NCBI RefSeq assembly: GCF_000208865.1
Contig: NC_018395.1
Coordinates: 589,920-653,919, forward strand
Length of the DNA stretch: 64,000 nucleotides
Reading direction: 5' to 3'
Origin: Neospora caninum Liverpool
Lineage: Eukaryota > Apicomplexa > Conoidasida > Eucoccidiorida > Sarcocystidae
Every line of letters begins with the position of its first letter. Position 1 is the stretch's first letter. Both the position numbers and the translations under genes were made by a program. This document shows, in pieces, positions 12,601-23,100 of this stretch. Below the pieces are notes generated by a model, which worked only from the letters and a program-made list of their open reading frames with translations, was not told where the DNA came from and made no database searches.

Positions 12601-14826
12601 GTATCTCCGCGGCCGGAGTCGCGTTCACATTCCTCCCAGGCGCCAAGCCCACGGCAGACGAGATCGCTACCCACGCACAGACACAGCGGGAGAGAAGAGG
12701 AAGAGGCTTGTCGCCAGCTGGCCTCCCGACTCAACATGGAGACGTGTCATCCTGCCTCTCCTGCATGCAGTGTGTTTTCTCTCCTGCTTCGCCGCTACTC
12801 CTTTTCCACCGTGCGAGACGCGCATGCCGACATGCAGACCTTTTTTTAGGTGACAAGGGAGACTGGCATCCAAGGCGGGCGATTCCTGATCGCACACCTA
12901 CCTCGTCTCTGATTCCTGTTTCGCCACTTGGCCGTAGATGTAGGCCGCGAGGGCGGCGGGCTGAGACGTTTCGAGGCCGAGGACATAGCTACAAAGGCAC
13001 AGGTAGGCAAGAATGAGCAGGCATCTGATTTCACCGTCCCCTATCTTTTCGCTTTCGCATGCTCCCTGGCCTGTCTCGTTCTCTCCGCACGCGTGTGCCC
13101 GTTGTCTCTCCCTGACTCTCTGAAGCGCGCGCTCAAATTTTCTCTCGCATGTCGCTCCCTCGGTTTCCCCCTCTTTTCGACTCCCCCGTGTCTTCACATC
13201 AGCACGCGCCTCGTCGGGTTCTCCGGCTGTCTGTCTCGGCTGACTTCTATGCGTCTCAGAGACAGCATTTCGCACACCTCCCGATCAGAGGTCTGCGCCC
13301 GATACGCCTTCGTTACTGTGGCAAGTCCGCGAAAAACGAATCGAAACAGATCGCAGAGCTCCTCTGCTCCCTTCCTCCTGGTGCTCGGTGTCTCCCTTCC
13401 TCCGTGGTCTTGCGCGTGAAACAAGGAAGACGCAGCGCCGAAACGCCCCGAGAAACAACGCAGCCGGGGACAGGATGAAACGGGAGGACAAACGGCGAGA
13501 ACGAAGAGCGAAACTGCACAGAAAACGAGAAGGGTACTGGGGTTCACTTGCTTACTGGCAAAAGAGCACCGCCTCGCTCGTGCGGGGCGCGTCATCGTGG
13601 GAAGACGACCCGAAGAACGTCGCCAAACTCCTGTCTTTCTGAACTTTTTCCAGGCAACACAGATCGGGAGGTCCTAAGCCATCGAAGTCTCCTGCTCAGG
13701 GAACGGCGAACGCAAGACAAAACGGAGAGAAAAGCCTCAAGAGCAAGCAGTGCACATTCGCGTCACGTCGACGAGAGGGGGGCCGTGTCTCGGCGCTGCC
13801 TCCGCACCGGAGATCGCGGAGTCTTGCCCCGTCGGAAATGCGTCTGGAAAGGAAAAGAACTGTAAAGGAGCCAGAGAGCACGAGGTTAAGGAAGAGTGCG
13901 GTCGCAGAATAGCCTACGCCGAGAGAAGGGGGAACTCCCGGAAAGAACGCAACAGAGAAGAGAGAGTGAAGGCGCTGCACACTGAAGACGTGCAGGTTCG
14001 CCTTCAGAAATCGGAGGGCCCAGCTGCCAAGGGAGACACGGAAAGGTTCGCCGAAGAAAAGGCACAGCAGTGTCAACGCCGAGGGGACGGGAGAGGGAAC
14101 GACGGAACGCGAGGAAACGAAGGAAGAGTCCCAAGACTCGACTAGGGAAGCCTGTAGCTTCGAGAAAGACAACGCAGCAAAGTCGTCAATTTTGTTAGAG
14201 GACGAGCAGTCTTCACTGCGTCAGCGAGACAGCAAACGCGTAGGGCGCGGTTGAACAAAAAGGGAAATGGGTTTCCGGCGTCTTCGGTCGCAGGGCGGAG
14301 ACAGATGGCCCGTCGACCCAAGCGGAGAGAGCGAACGGTGACAGGAAACGGCAGAAGGAGGCGCGACGGGAAGCAGATCCTTCCGCCGTCGAAGCGAGAA
14401 GCCAGGAGTGAAGAAGAGAAAAGACTTGCAAAAACGCAAAGGAAATGCATGACAGAAGTGTTTGAAGCAGTATTTTCGGGTAGTCGAGACCCGCGTGTCA
14501 GGGGCAACAACAGGGGCCCGAGGACAAGCGAGCAAGAACAGAACGCGAGGGACACCGAGAGAAGAGAGGCCCAGAGCACAGATAACACCGAGAGGAGACA
14601 GGAACGGGAGGACAGCGAGAAAACGGGGCGGAGTGCGTTTGAGGAACTGCGGAAGCCTTCTGGGGGCCAAGGTAGCTGAAGAAGAGAGCGAAGCGGCCTG
14701 AAACGCGCAAAGGGTGAACTAGCGGACAGCACGTGTCTCACCTGCGATAAGCGTCGCGTCTCGACTGGCCAGCAGAGATCCATGGTAGTCAACAAACTCT
14801 CGGCAATCCGCGATGCACCGTGACAT
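6659..14826 (-). CDS. ChAPs-family (Chs5/Arf1-binding, Bud7/Bch1-like) trafficking protein, seven exons
   Basis: Exons on -: 14826-14742, 13691-13556, 12988-12902, 12068-8768, 8489-8353, 7657-7573 and 6823-6659. All phases close, giving about 1331 residues. The start ATG begins MSRCIADCREFVDYHG. Exon 2 carries the family signature GLGPPDLCCLEKVQ. Exon 3 gives YVLGLETSQPAALAAYIYGQ. Exon 4 opens SWFGRKWQILGGVYCTFD after the strong acceptor CCTGCTTCAG. TPR-like pieces follow: CLVVFPVFDKPGRSREFVEL, HVARAYSRRKMLPHAL and WMTLARALVFCGDYARALLV. Two long Ser/Arg/Glu-rich insertions (roughly 9000-9650 and 9900-10600) make it larger than the ~700-residue fungal proteins. The last exons resume a helical repeat (ELLHFFVRREAAVAALNVAC). 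In yeast, ChAPs form the exomer coat with Chs5 at the trans-Golgi and bind Arf1; cargo here is unknown. The upstream frame at 12069-12355 lies in an intron. Confidence 0.85.
7305..7332. repeat. (TA)n microsatellite in ChAPs intron 6
   Basis: A run of about 11 TA units lies between exon 6 and exon 7 of the ChAPs gene. Confidence 0.88.
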
Positions 14827-16372
14827 GCTGCCTTTCACCCGCGAGCGGCATCGCAGTGCCGGCTCAAACACCCTTGGAGACCATGGATAGGTTTGCGCGA
14901 GACAAGATGGCGACAGCGAAGCTGCGCGAGCGGAGGCACCAAAAGCAGAAAAGGAGAGATTTAGAGCGATGAGTGGTAGCGACTTTTTGGCGAGAAACAC
15001 TGAACACACGGGTGCAGAGAAGAGGATGCCAGCGGCGTCTCGGGTCCGTAGAACCGCCTTCAAGGACAAGACAGAAACTGCTGGGGGAACGAACTCTGCC
15101 AAGAGCACGGCAGCTTGAGTTCCCCTACTCCAATGTGTAGTGTTGTCTGAAACAGAAACAAAGGAGAAGTCGCTCGGTCCTCCGCGGGAACGCAACTCGG
15201 CATCCTAAAGTCGGCAGTTTCCATGTAGATGCGGAGAAGGTGCTAACGAACTACACAGGAGCTTTCTGTGGCGGGAGATCGGGGAAAATCGACACTTGGG
15301 CGAGTGGATACAGCGTCGGGAGAGCGCATGCACGTCAGGAATTTGACCGCAGGAACACAACGGTGAGAGGCAAAATGAGCGGGACTCGAAAGGGTTTTGA
15401 AACCACAAACGCGGTGTGTGGTAGACATCTAGCAGAAGCGTATTGGAAACAACAATGGAAACGACAAGGATCGCGACAATGTGGAGATGTTCAGCCTGCC
15501 GAAATGAATGGGTGGCTTCTTCTGGTATCTCCAAGAAAGAGGCTGCGGTTTTCAAAAGATCCTGTAAGGACACACCTTGGGGGCGGTGCTGAAGAACCGA
15601 CAGAACAACACTGTGCGAGTCGAAAAGTGTGTTTCCCTTCTAATACTGTCTTTCCAGTTTTCTGGACGATCTGTGTGCAGATCTGGTGGGGAAAATGACG
15701 GAAGCTCCACCTTTTTTTCGTTCTTGGAACAAAAGGAGCCCCAAGACGACGTGGCTGGTCAGGACGAACCTCGACGGTGTGCATGCAGAGCCGGAAACCA
15801 TTCCACAGGAGGCTAGTGATTCGGTCCCTCAAAACTTCCTTCTTCGAGACTCCGACAACTTTTACCACAATGATCAAGGATTTCGCCAGTCAACAAACAC
15901 AATTGAAACCTTCTTTTTGGAAAATCTCTTACGGGCTGTCGTACCGTCGTCGCTGGTACCTTTAGCAGCGTGTAGTGAGTTCATCGGCTGCATACGACTT
16001 ACATCATTCAAGGGCCTTTTTCGAGGATTACACACGGAAAACAACGCTTGAAGAGACTGCGTCGTCCCTGCCCCTGACTTAGCAAAAGCAAAGCCTCAAC
16101 GTGTAGCGATGCCTCAGCTGGACGTGGTGGCTGCTTACTGTTCACCTCTCCTGGCAACAAATGGTGGTCTAATTTCTCCTGGATGTTTGCGGCCACCAGA
16201 ATTTCATATTTGACTGGCCCAAAACTAGAGGCAAAAAACAGATTTACGGCTGGTAATCCCCTCGACGATTGGCGAAAATTCAGTTCCCAGCGGAGAAAGC
16301 ATAATCGAACTGACGCTAAGCCGAGATTGACGGGATACTACGAGGCAGTGTAGACACTTCTACGCCGTTTTT
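14827..16372. other. Upstream region of the ChAPs gene
   Basis: No gene can be supported here. A - strand frame runs from 15195 into ChAPs exon 1, but there is a good acceptor at about 15149 (TTTCTGTTTCAG) and no in-frame ATG that looks better than 14826, so part of this may be a spliced 5' UTR. Another exon-like piece on - (about 15566-15411, LLKTAASFLEIPEEATHSF) has a good acceptor (GTGTCCTTACAG) and a phase that could join 15149, but its composition is not decisive. The promoter of the ChAPs gene should lie here. Confidence 0.35.
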
Positions 16373-17073
16373 CTAACGTGTTTCAGCGGTATCGTTGGTT
16401 TCCGGGGGTTCCATTATCCATTTAAAGCGATAGAGTGTCATCCTGGGTGTCAGCTGTACAGGGAAGAAGGACGTGAAGAAGCGTAGTGTTGCTCTCTTCT
16501 CGGTAGCGTTTGGGGGTGCTAACGGTATGACGAACATGGCAATAACCCCGCAGTAAGCAGTGAGGGTTAGATGGTCTGCTGTAGTGTGGGAACGGGTAGG
16601 CAACTCCAGCGATGCGCATATTTGTCAACAATGGTCTCAGTCTTCGGTCGTCTGAACCACACTAGGCGCAAACGGATTCCGAGCAACTCGGGAGGTGAGC
16701 GTAGGACCATCATCACCTCCGGAGGTGCTAGCTCAAAAGATACTGTTCGCTACTATGACTGCCGCTGTTTGTGTGGCGCAGCAAGTGCAGAAGCGTTAAT
16801 GTCCTCGGAATAAGTCACACGCTTCACTGGCAAAACAGGCCAGCCTGCTGTCACCGAGTACCCGTTCTGTCCTGTCACCCGGGTACGCTGGTAGTCCCAC
16901 TTTGTCCCGTCGAACGTGGCAACATGTATCAAAACAGGAGAATTCCAAAAAATGTTTGTGCTGGACAGGAATGCCTTCTGCGCATTAACCTGACTGGCAA
17001 TCGCCGGTATCCCAAACACAAAAACGAAAATTCCGCACCTGGTCTGCAGATGAAAGACGGTCACGGGGCTCAT
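16373..17073 (-). CDS. Hypothetical protein, at least two exons (possibly secreted, or 3' part of the neighbouring gene)
   Basis: The first frame (17073 to 16753) starts MSPVTVFHLQTRCGIFVFVF, resembles a signal peptide with an Ala-x-Ala-like site (VNA), and continues with a coding-looking stretch (IFWNSPVLIHVATFDGTKWD). A second piece, about 16592-16373, follows the acceptor CCCACACTACAG and ends FKWIMEPPETNDTAETR then stop. A weak donor after VLPVK (about 16812) would keep phase with it. Alternatively the apparent signal peptide is the pyrimidine tract of an acceptor (GCCAGTCAG), and these are downstream exons of the gene ending at 17241. I recognise no family. Confidence 0.35.
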
Positions 17074-17240
17074 AAAACGGTCGAATTAAACCGTATGAAA
17101 AACTCATTCTTTACTAATCGACTGTAACTGCGGAATGTCTGTCTTGAATTGGGGGCAGGCATGTGTAATTAGACATAAACAAACAGCTGGAAATGCTGGA
17201 AAGAAGAGAAAAGTGCGACTGCCCAGGAAAATGGCATGCA

Positions 17241-18869
17241 TCACGGCCCCTGCTCCTCTTCGGCAGTCTGCTTCTCTGGATGCTGTTCAAAAGCTTCAGG
17301 TTCTGTGTCCACCCGTGTCGTCGAAGTTTCAACGGTATCCACGTCATGTTGGAGCTTGTCAAACATGTCCCGGGGCGTTTCGCTTGTCACCTTAAACGTC
17401 TGTTCCGCAGTTACCTTTTGCATGGCTGCTGACATGTTGAGTAGATTGTTCACCCCTTGTCGATTGTAATAACCTACCCAGGCCCAGCCTGGGAATTTCA
17501 GCGTCGCCGGTTGGTAGGTGTAAACCTGGACAAGCCCAAACTTGTTCAATTGCTTTTCAAGCTGCATCTGCAAATACAACAAACATCAAGCGCTCAACAA
17601 AGTGATACTCCCATGTTTTTGACTTCCTTACTAGCCTTCCCACACTATTGCAAAAGACTCGGGAGTAGTGCATGAATATCACGTCAACACACAAGGTCTG
17701 TGTTTGCTGTAATTCAGACGAGAAAAGCTTGAGAGGTTTCTTTCCCTTCCACGCCAAGATTCAAAGACTGTTTATAAGGGTAGGCACTAACAGGAGGAAC
17801 AGGCGACGCTCTCAAAGCCGGAGACAATTGCCACTGTGGAGGCTTTCACGTACTCAGTCCTATACCTTGCGTCAGAAGAAAAGCAGTGTCATCAAAAGTC
17901 AGATATGAACGTCACTAGGAAATGATGTGCTGCAGAGTAACAGCGCCGCTCGTTAGTGACTAAAAATCGCGTTTCTCCTTCCATATGCCTCCTCATTGTT
18001 GCCATTTAGACAGAGACTGCTGTTTTTCACGGTCAAAGGAAAATAAAAGCGAGGATCGTCTGTCGATGTACCTCAGAAACGCCGGGGGCAATGTTGAGAA
18101 TGAAACATCTTGTGGCAGGGTCTGTGAACTTGAACCCTCTAGCATACACAACATCAGCGGCGCGTGGCTCCATGTCGTACTAGACGCTGTTTTAAGGAAA
18201 GCTAATGAATCTCTCACTCGTTGCCAAACGTTGAAATCTGTTCGAGTTCACGGAAGCTACGTGCACGATATACCTAGTAGATGTTGATCCTAGTCACTAT
18301 TGGGGAATATTCTGAGAGTAGCACGCCACCGACTACAGCCATCATTCTCACGAGCGGGGGAACTGCGACGCTGGTGAACGCGAATAGCGATTCTCGAGAC
18401 GCGCACGCGAGACATAGAGAGGCGTAACCTAGAGACGGGGGGGCGACGGGGGGCGGCGGCCGTACAACATCACGTTATGAATTGGTTATTTGGGGATGGA
18501 TTCGTGTGTGCCTATGTCTGTGAAGCGAGTCTCCAACGGTGTCGTCTAGCAAGCGATGAGGCGTACAGCTCTGGCTACCTCCTGGTACCGTCGCCGGGTA
18601 CCCCCCCTTAAACGAACCCCCTTTAAACAATTCAGCTGTATACCGCGTCGCTGTCCTTTTAAGAAATTTACTTTCTCGAGCGTTCGGGGTCAACCGTCTT
18701 TGCGTAGGTGGAAAACTGCTTGACTCACGGACGAGTTGTCAAATGGCACCGCTACTTCATCCCTCCGCACGTGCGTAGTGCTTGTCAGATGACCATCCCG
18801 CTCGTGTGCAGGAGCAACGTTGCCTGCATCCGGGTCCTTTGTCACCTGGTTTGTCACATGTAGTTCCAT
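17241..18869 (-). CDS. Hypothetical protein, at least three exons
   Basis: Exon 1 is 18869-18729 (MELHVTNQVTKDPDAG to VAVPFDNSS) with the donor TCC/GTGAGT. Exon 2 is 18179-18072 (YDMEPRAADVVYARGFKF to NIAPGVSE) with the donor GAG/GTACAT. The last exon is 17567-17241, after the acceptor TTGTATTTGCAG, starting MQLEKQLNKFGLVQVYTYQP and ending in an acidic tail, EEEQGP. All three are phase 0. One or two more short exons probably lie between: TEYVKASTVAIVSGFESVAC near 17860-17790 and CVDVIFMHYSRVFCNSVGRL near 17722-17648 both read as coding, and the second also closes in phase 0. The product would be about 190-240 residues. I do not recognise it; no transmembrane segment is obvious. The codon pattern and splice sites support a gene, but the exact model is uncertain. 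Confidence 0.5.
18425..18462. repeat. G-rich tract with GAGACG motif inside an intron
   Basis: Runs of seven and six G with short CGA and CGGCGG spacers follow CTAGAGACG, within intron 1 of the hypothetical gene on -. The top strand could form a G-quadruplex. Several GAGACG-like words lie just upstream (18395-18435), a motif reported in Toxoplasma promoters. Confidence 0.5.
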
Positions 18870-20185
18870 GGCAGTTGCCACATCGTGAACTCAGTTTTCC
18901 AGCAGGGAACAGTACGGCATTCTCCTTTGCTTAGGTCGACCATTATAGCACGCCACCCCGCGAAGACAGTGTTTCGGCCTCCCAACGGTAGCATCAGGCG
19001 ACGCTGACAGGGTGCTGCACGTGTTTCGTACCTGCCCCCGTGTTCGATGGCTCGTACATGGGAAACAGGCACCGCCGATCTTTATTTAAGCTGTCCATTT
19101 GCTGTACTGTCCTGTCATGCAGTGACACCAAACATTCCGTAGCAGAGTGACACACCCGTGCAGGGTCATGTTCAAGGATGTTACTCAGCAGCTATGATTT
19201 AAACGCAACAAAGTGCCAGCAACTCAGTGCACTTAAGTATCGTAATGCATACTCATCGGCATGTGCAATCCAGGGTTTAGTGCTTGAATCAGCAGATGCT
19301 GCTAAACCTTATCGTCTGGTATTCAGTGTAACTTGCAAGGACAAGACCAGCAATCTGTTTGCATTCACTGCGTCCTACGTTTGTAGCCATGTTGCGTGTT
19401 TTGTGATTGCATACAATCGGGTCCACGTTGTGCGGCCTCAACTTCACTGGACTATCCGAGGTGGCTCGGGTTTTCTTCACGGGTCACAAAAACGGCCGAG
19501 ACGCAGCCTCGCGAACACTTCATACGATACCTGTTCTGGCGGCCACCACCCCAACAGATCGCACCACGAATGCTGACCTACGATCGCGGACCATTTTTAG
19601 AGTCTGAGTTTTCACGATATCGGCCTGCGCCCCCTGTTGTTCGCTCTCTGAAGTACGCTGCAATTTATACCACCAGTGATAAATTCGTAGCGTATGCTTC
19701 ACCAGTGGGGCAATCCCTTCAGCTACTTCGCAGGCGATTCTGAGCTATAGCTGTCTACGATATGCAGCCTTACCCCGCGTATGGCTCAAACGCCGCGACG
19801 GCATCATACATAGCGAAGAAGCGCTATTTTGGGGGGTACGTGACTTGAGTGTGTATGGCTTTCAGGCGTATGCGTCGTTTCATCCGAATGAATCACTGCC
19901 GCAATTTGAGGGAGGCACTAACGGCTAAAACCAACGGCACGTTTCCCGATCGTGAGCACCGATCGATTTTCCTGCCATGCAACGGATGAATGCGAGCTGA
20001 CTCGTTCTCGGATATCTCCTACCGGAGCCACGCCTTCACGAGTTTTCTTGATCACTCATAAAGGGTTTGAAAACGGGGAAAGACGTTTAACCCCACCGCC
20101 TTCAGAAATTCACGCACCTGCAAATCGTCAAACTACCAAAGCTGGAGTGGCCTACGAAAGGCTGCAACTCACGATGTCCTTTCCT
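18870..20185. other. Intergenic region
   Basis: No gene can be supported. A + strand frame of about 130 codons (19178-19576) exists but lacks splice partners or conserved composition. It sits where the promoter of the hypothetical gene starting at 18869 (-) and the 3' end of the orphan gene ending near 20186 (-) are expected. Confidence 0.4.
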
Positions 20186-23100
20186 CTACACATTTGACTC
20201 TTGAAAAGCCTCCCACAGTTTATTGTAGTACTCATCCTAGCAGCAGAACAGAATCACTTCCCCCACTTGTATTCTCTCGTTGGGTGCATAACACGGGTAA
20301 GTCCCAATTACACTGCATTAGAATCTGTTGCTACGAGGAGGTACACGACATGGTACCAGGAACCAGCCATGCCCGCTGTATCACCCACCAACAACGATCT
20401 CTTTCAAGCTGTCCTACATAATCGGACATTCACACAGATCGCCACATACAACACCCGATGCAGGGAAATGCAGACATGGATCCACTAACACCCGAAGGGG
20501 CGAAGGAACGACTTGGATTATGAACGACACTGGTGAACCACGTTAAAAGGAATGAACTGACCGAAATTCGGGACACAATACCGCTTCTTCCTCATTTTCT
20601 CAAACGCGTATACTGCCTTCAGTTCTGCATTGCTACTGCTTCCTAGTGGTGTACCGAAATGCAGCCACAGACAGATGCCGCTCACACGGAAGACAAGCAG
20701 CCCAGGTGACGTACTCAAAAAAATGCGGGACTTCCAGCAAATGAGGCGTAAGTCAGATATCCTAAAATGAACTTCACCTACGCTTTTCCACAACTGACTG
20801 TAACTCCGACATTTCCAGCCCCCGGTCATGTCCGAGACACGTAACACGACGAGGCTGCGTCCTTCTCCAACAGTTTCCCTTTCAAATTGTTTCTAGAGAG
20901 ACACTGTGCATAGACATTATCTTCACTACATCCCTTTGCGATCCGCGCTCGTTATCTTGAACAAGCGCACCTAACCAGAAGATTCTGCCGTCATGCCGTG
21001 CGCATCCGCTGGAACCACCATCACTCACGTCTGGTAGTGGCAGCCCTCATCTCAGCTGCTGGCTGGCAATCAATTTTTGTAGCCGATACGACCCGTGGCC
21101 CCAATCCAGTTGCCCCATCTGACTACCGAAAATGTTCGATTCTGCACCATTCAAACCCGCCGTTGAGTTCAGGAACTGGCCACCCTGACCCGCGCAGTTG
21201 TTTAACTGGGGAAAGGGAACAAAGCACATGTTCACAGAGCCTACTGCGTCTGAAGTGTCTCCCATTCCCGCGACACCTTCTGTTTCTCCACTTGGTCCAG
21301 CGCACCTAAAATCTCTGTTTCCTTCCGAATTGTGTGCTGACTTCCCATCGAACGAGGTCCCGTCGCCTGCAGGCCAGGCACCTGATAGCTCCTCACATGT
21401 GTCGCACGGCGATCCTGAAGCGTCCGCGTCGTTCTGATTATGCTGATTTGAACACACATCCATTTCGATTGAAGCCCCATCTGTCCTGCTTCCCTTCTCG
21501 AACAGAGGGCTCCCAGGCGCCGTCGCATCATCCACCTCCGATCCTTCTTCTGCAGCTCCCTGCGAAAACCCCGCCGCATTTCCACCTCCATCCCCTGCTT
21601 GCTTCTTGGTGCCTTTCTCCGACGCTCCGCACACAGCCATCGGTGCCCGCTCGCCTCCAGTCGCCCCACCTCCCCTGCTGTCTTCACTGGAACCAGTCCC
21701 GGCTCGCGCATCCTCTCCACCCAGGCAGGCAAGGCTAGGTGCGTCCTCCCTTGCGGAGTTAGCCCCTGCCCCAGCCTCTGCTCTTGGTGCACTGGTTGCA
21801 GACGGCCAGAAGACCTGATCACCTTCGGCGCCGGAACGAGAGGCCGACGCGGGGCTGCTACTACGACCACATTCGAACCCTATAAAGGGTACATACAGCG
21901 TGCTTGACGAACCCGCCGCGCGGCCAGAAACCGGATCGTCAATGCTTGAGGTTCGGGGTGAAAGACCTTTATGAATGCTGTCTACAAGGCCTCCCGGACG
22001 TGAAAAAACGTCCATAGGGCTGCTTGCACCGAGGGATGGGTGGAATCTATGATGAAGACCATCTTCTTCTTCGCCCACACTATCTCCTAAGCTACAGAGA
22101 CGCGCCCGAGGAGGCTGTGTGAGGTGACGAGCCCCTGCATCCCCCGACGCGAGGAGATGACTAGCGATGCCGTTCGTCTCGTGCACCCGAGTCCTCATTG
22201 CATTCCGAATCATCTCTCCAGCTGATCGCTCTGCTTGGACACCCAATGGGCTGTCCGACACTCTGCTAACGCCGCACGCAGCCTCGTCGCCAGGTACCGA
22301 AGGGAAGGGAAGCAAGTGAGATTCTGCATGCAGAGAAGGTGCTCGAAGAGTGAAGGAACTCGGATCAGGACACAAACTCCGACTTGTACACGACCGGAAC
22401 CCTAGGAGGTTGTCCGATGTGTCGGCGTGTCTACCAACAGAAGTTGCGCCTGCGCCGCGCACGCACGATGTTCGACTAGAAGGGGAACCTGCCGGGGAGG
22501 ACGAGAGAGCGTTTCTCCAACGCATCCCTGTGCCGAACTGACGACCTGTGTCCCAGTCGAGCACCCCGCACGACCCGGAGCGAAACAACTGAGGGACCGA
22601 TCGGCGCCTATCCACTGCGACGTGCAGGGGAGCAGCGGCGCCGGAGTTGAAAACTTCAAGAACACGAGACGCGACGTCAGCAGCGGGCGCCACAGCGGCG
22701 CCGGCGAAGTCGAAGGCGAGGACCCACGTGCTGCACCAAAGGAACGACAAATCGTACACCACGCGCAGCGCAATACAACCTCAGCTGTTGTTCTAGAACT
22801 AGGCAGCAAAAACACACAACGGCTACCGATGCACCACGAAAAGCATACGCCGCAGCCTGAGTCGCCCCATGCACGAAACGGACTTGACATAATAAACAAA
22901 ACAGAAGACCTTCAAAGTGCGACGAGAATAGACCCACTGCCAAAAAACCTTTCCCAATCTATCCCCGCTGGAAACCGAGAGACACTAAGCATGGTTTAAC
23001 TGAGGGGCGCACAAAAACAACTCACGGACCCTATGACAGACACCAGAATCCTCTCACCTTAGCTGGCCAACTGTCCGGCACGCCGTTACCGCTCGAACGA

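Noticed and set aside
14742..15195. Separate hypothetical gene on - with a 120-residue N-terminal part before MSRC
   Set aside because: The coding part that matters (from 14826) is exon 1 of the ChAPs gene; the upstream frame lacks an ATG and follows an acceptor, so it is probably UTR.
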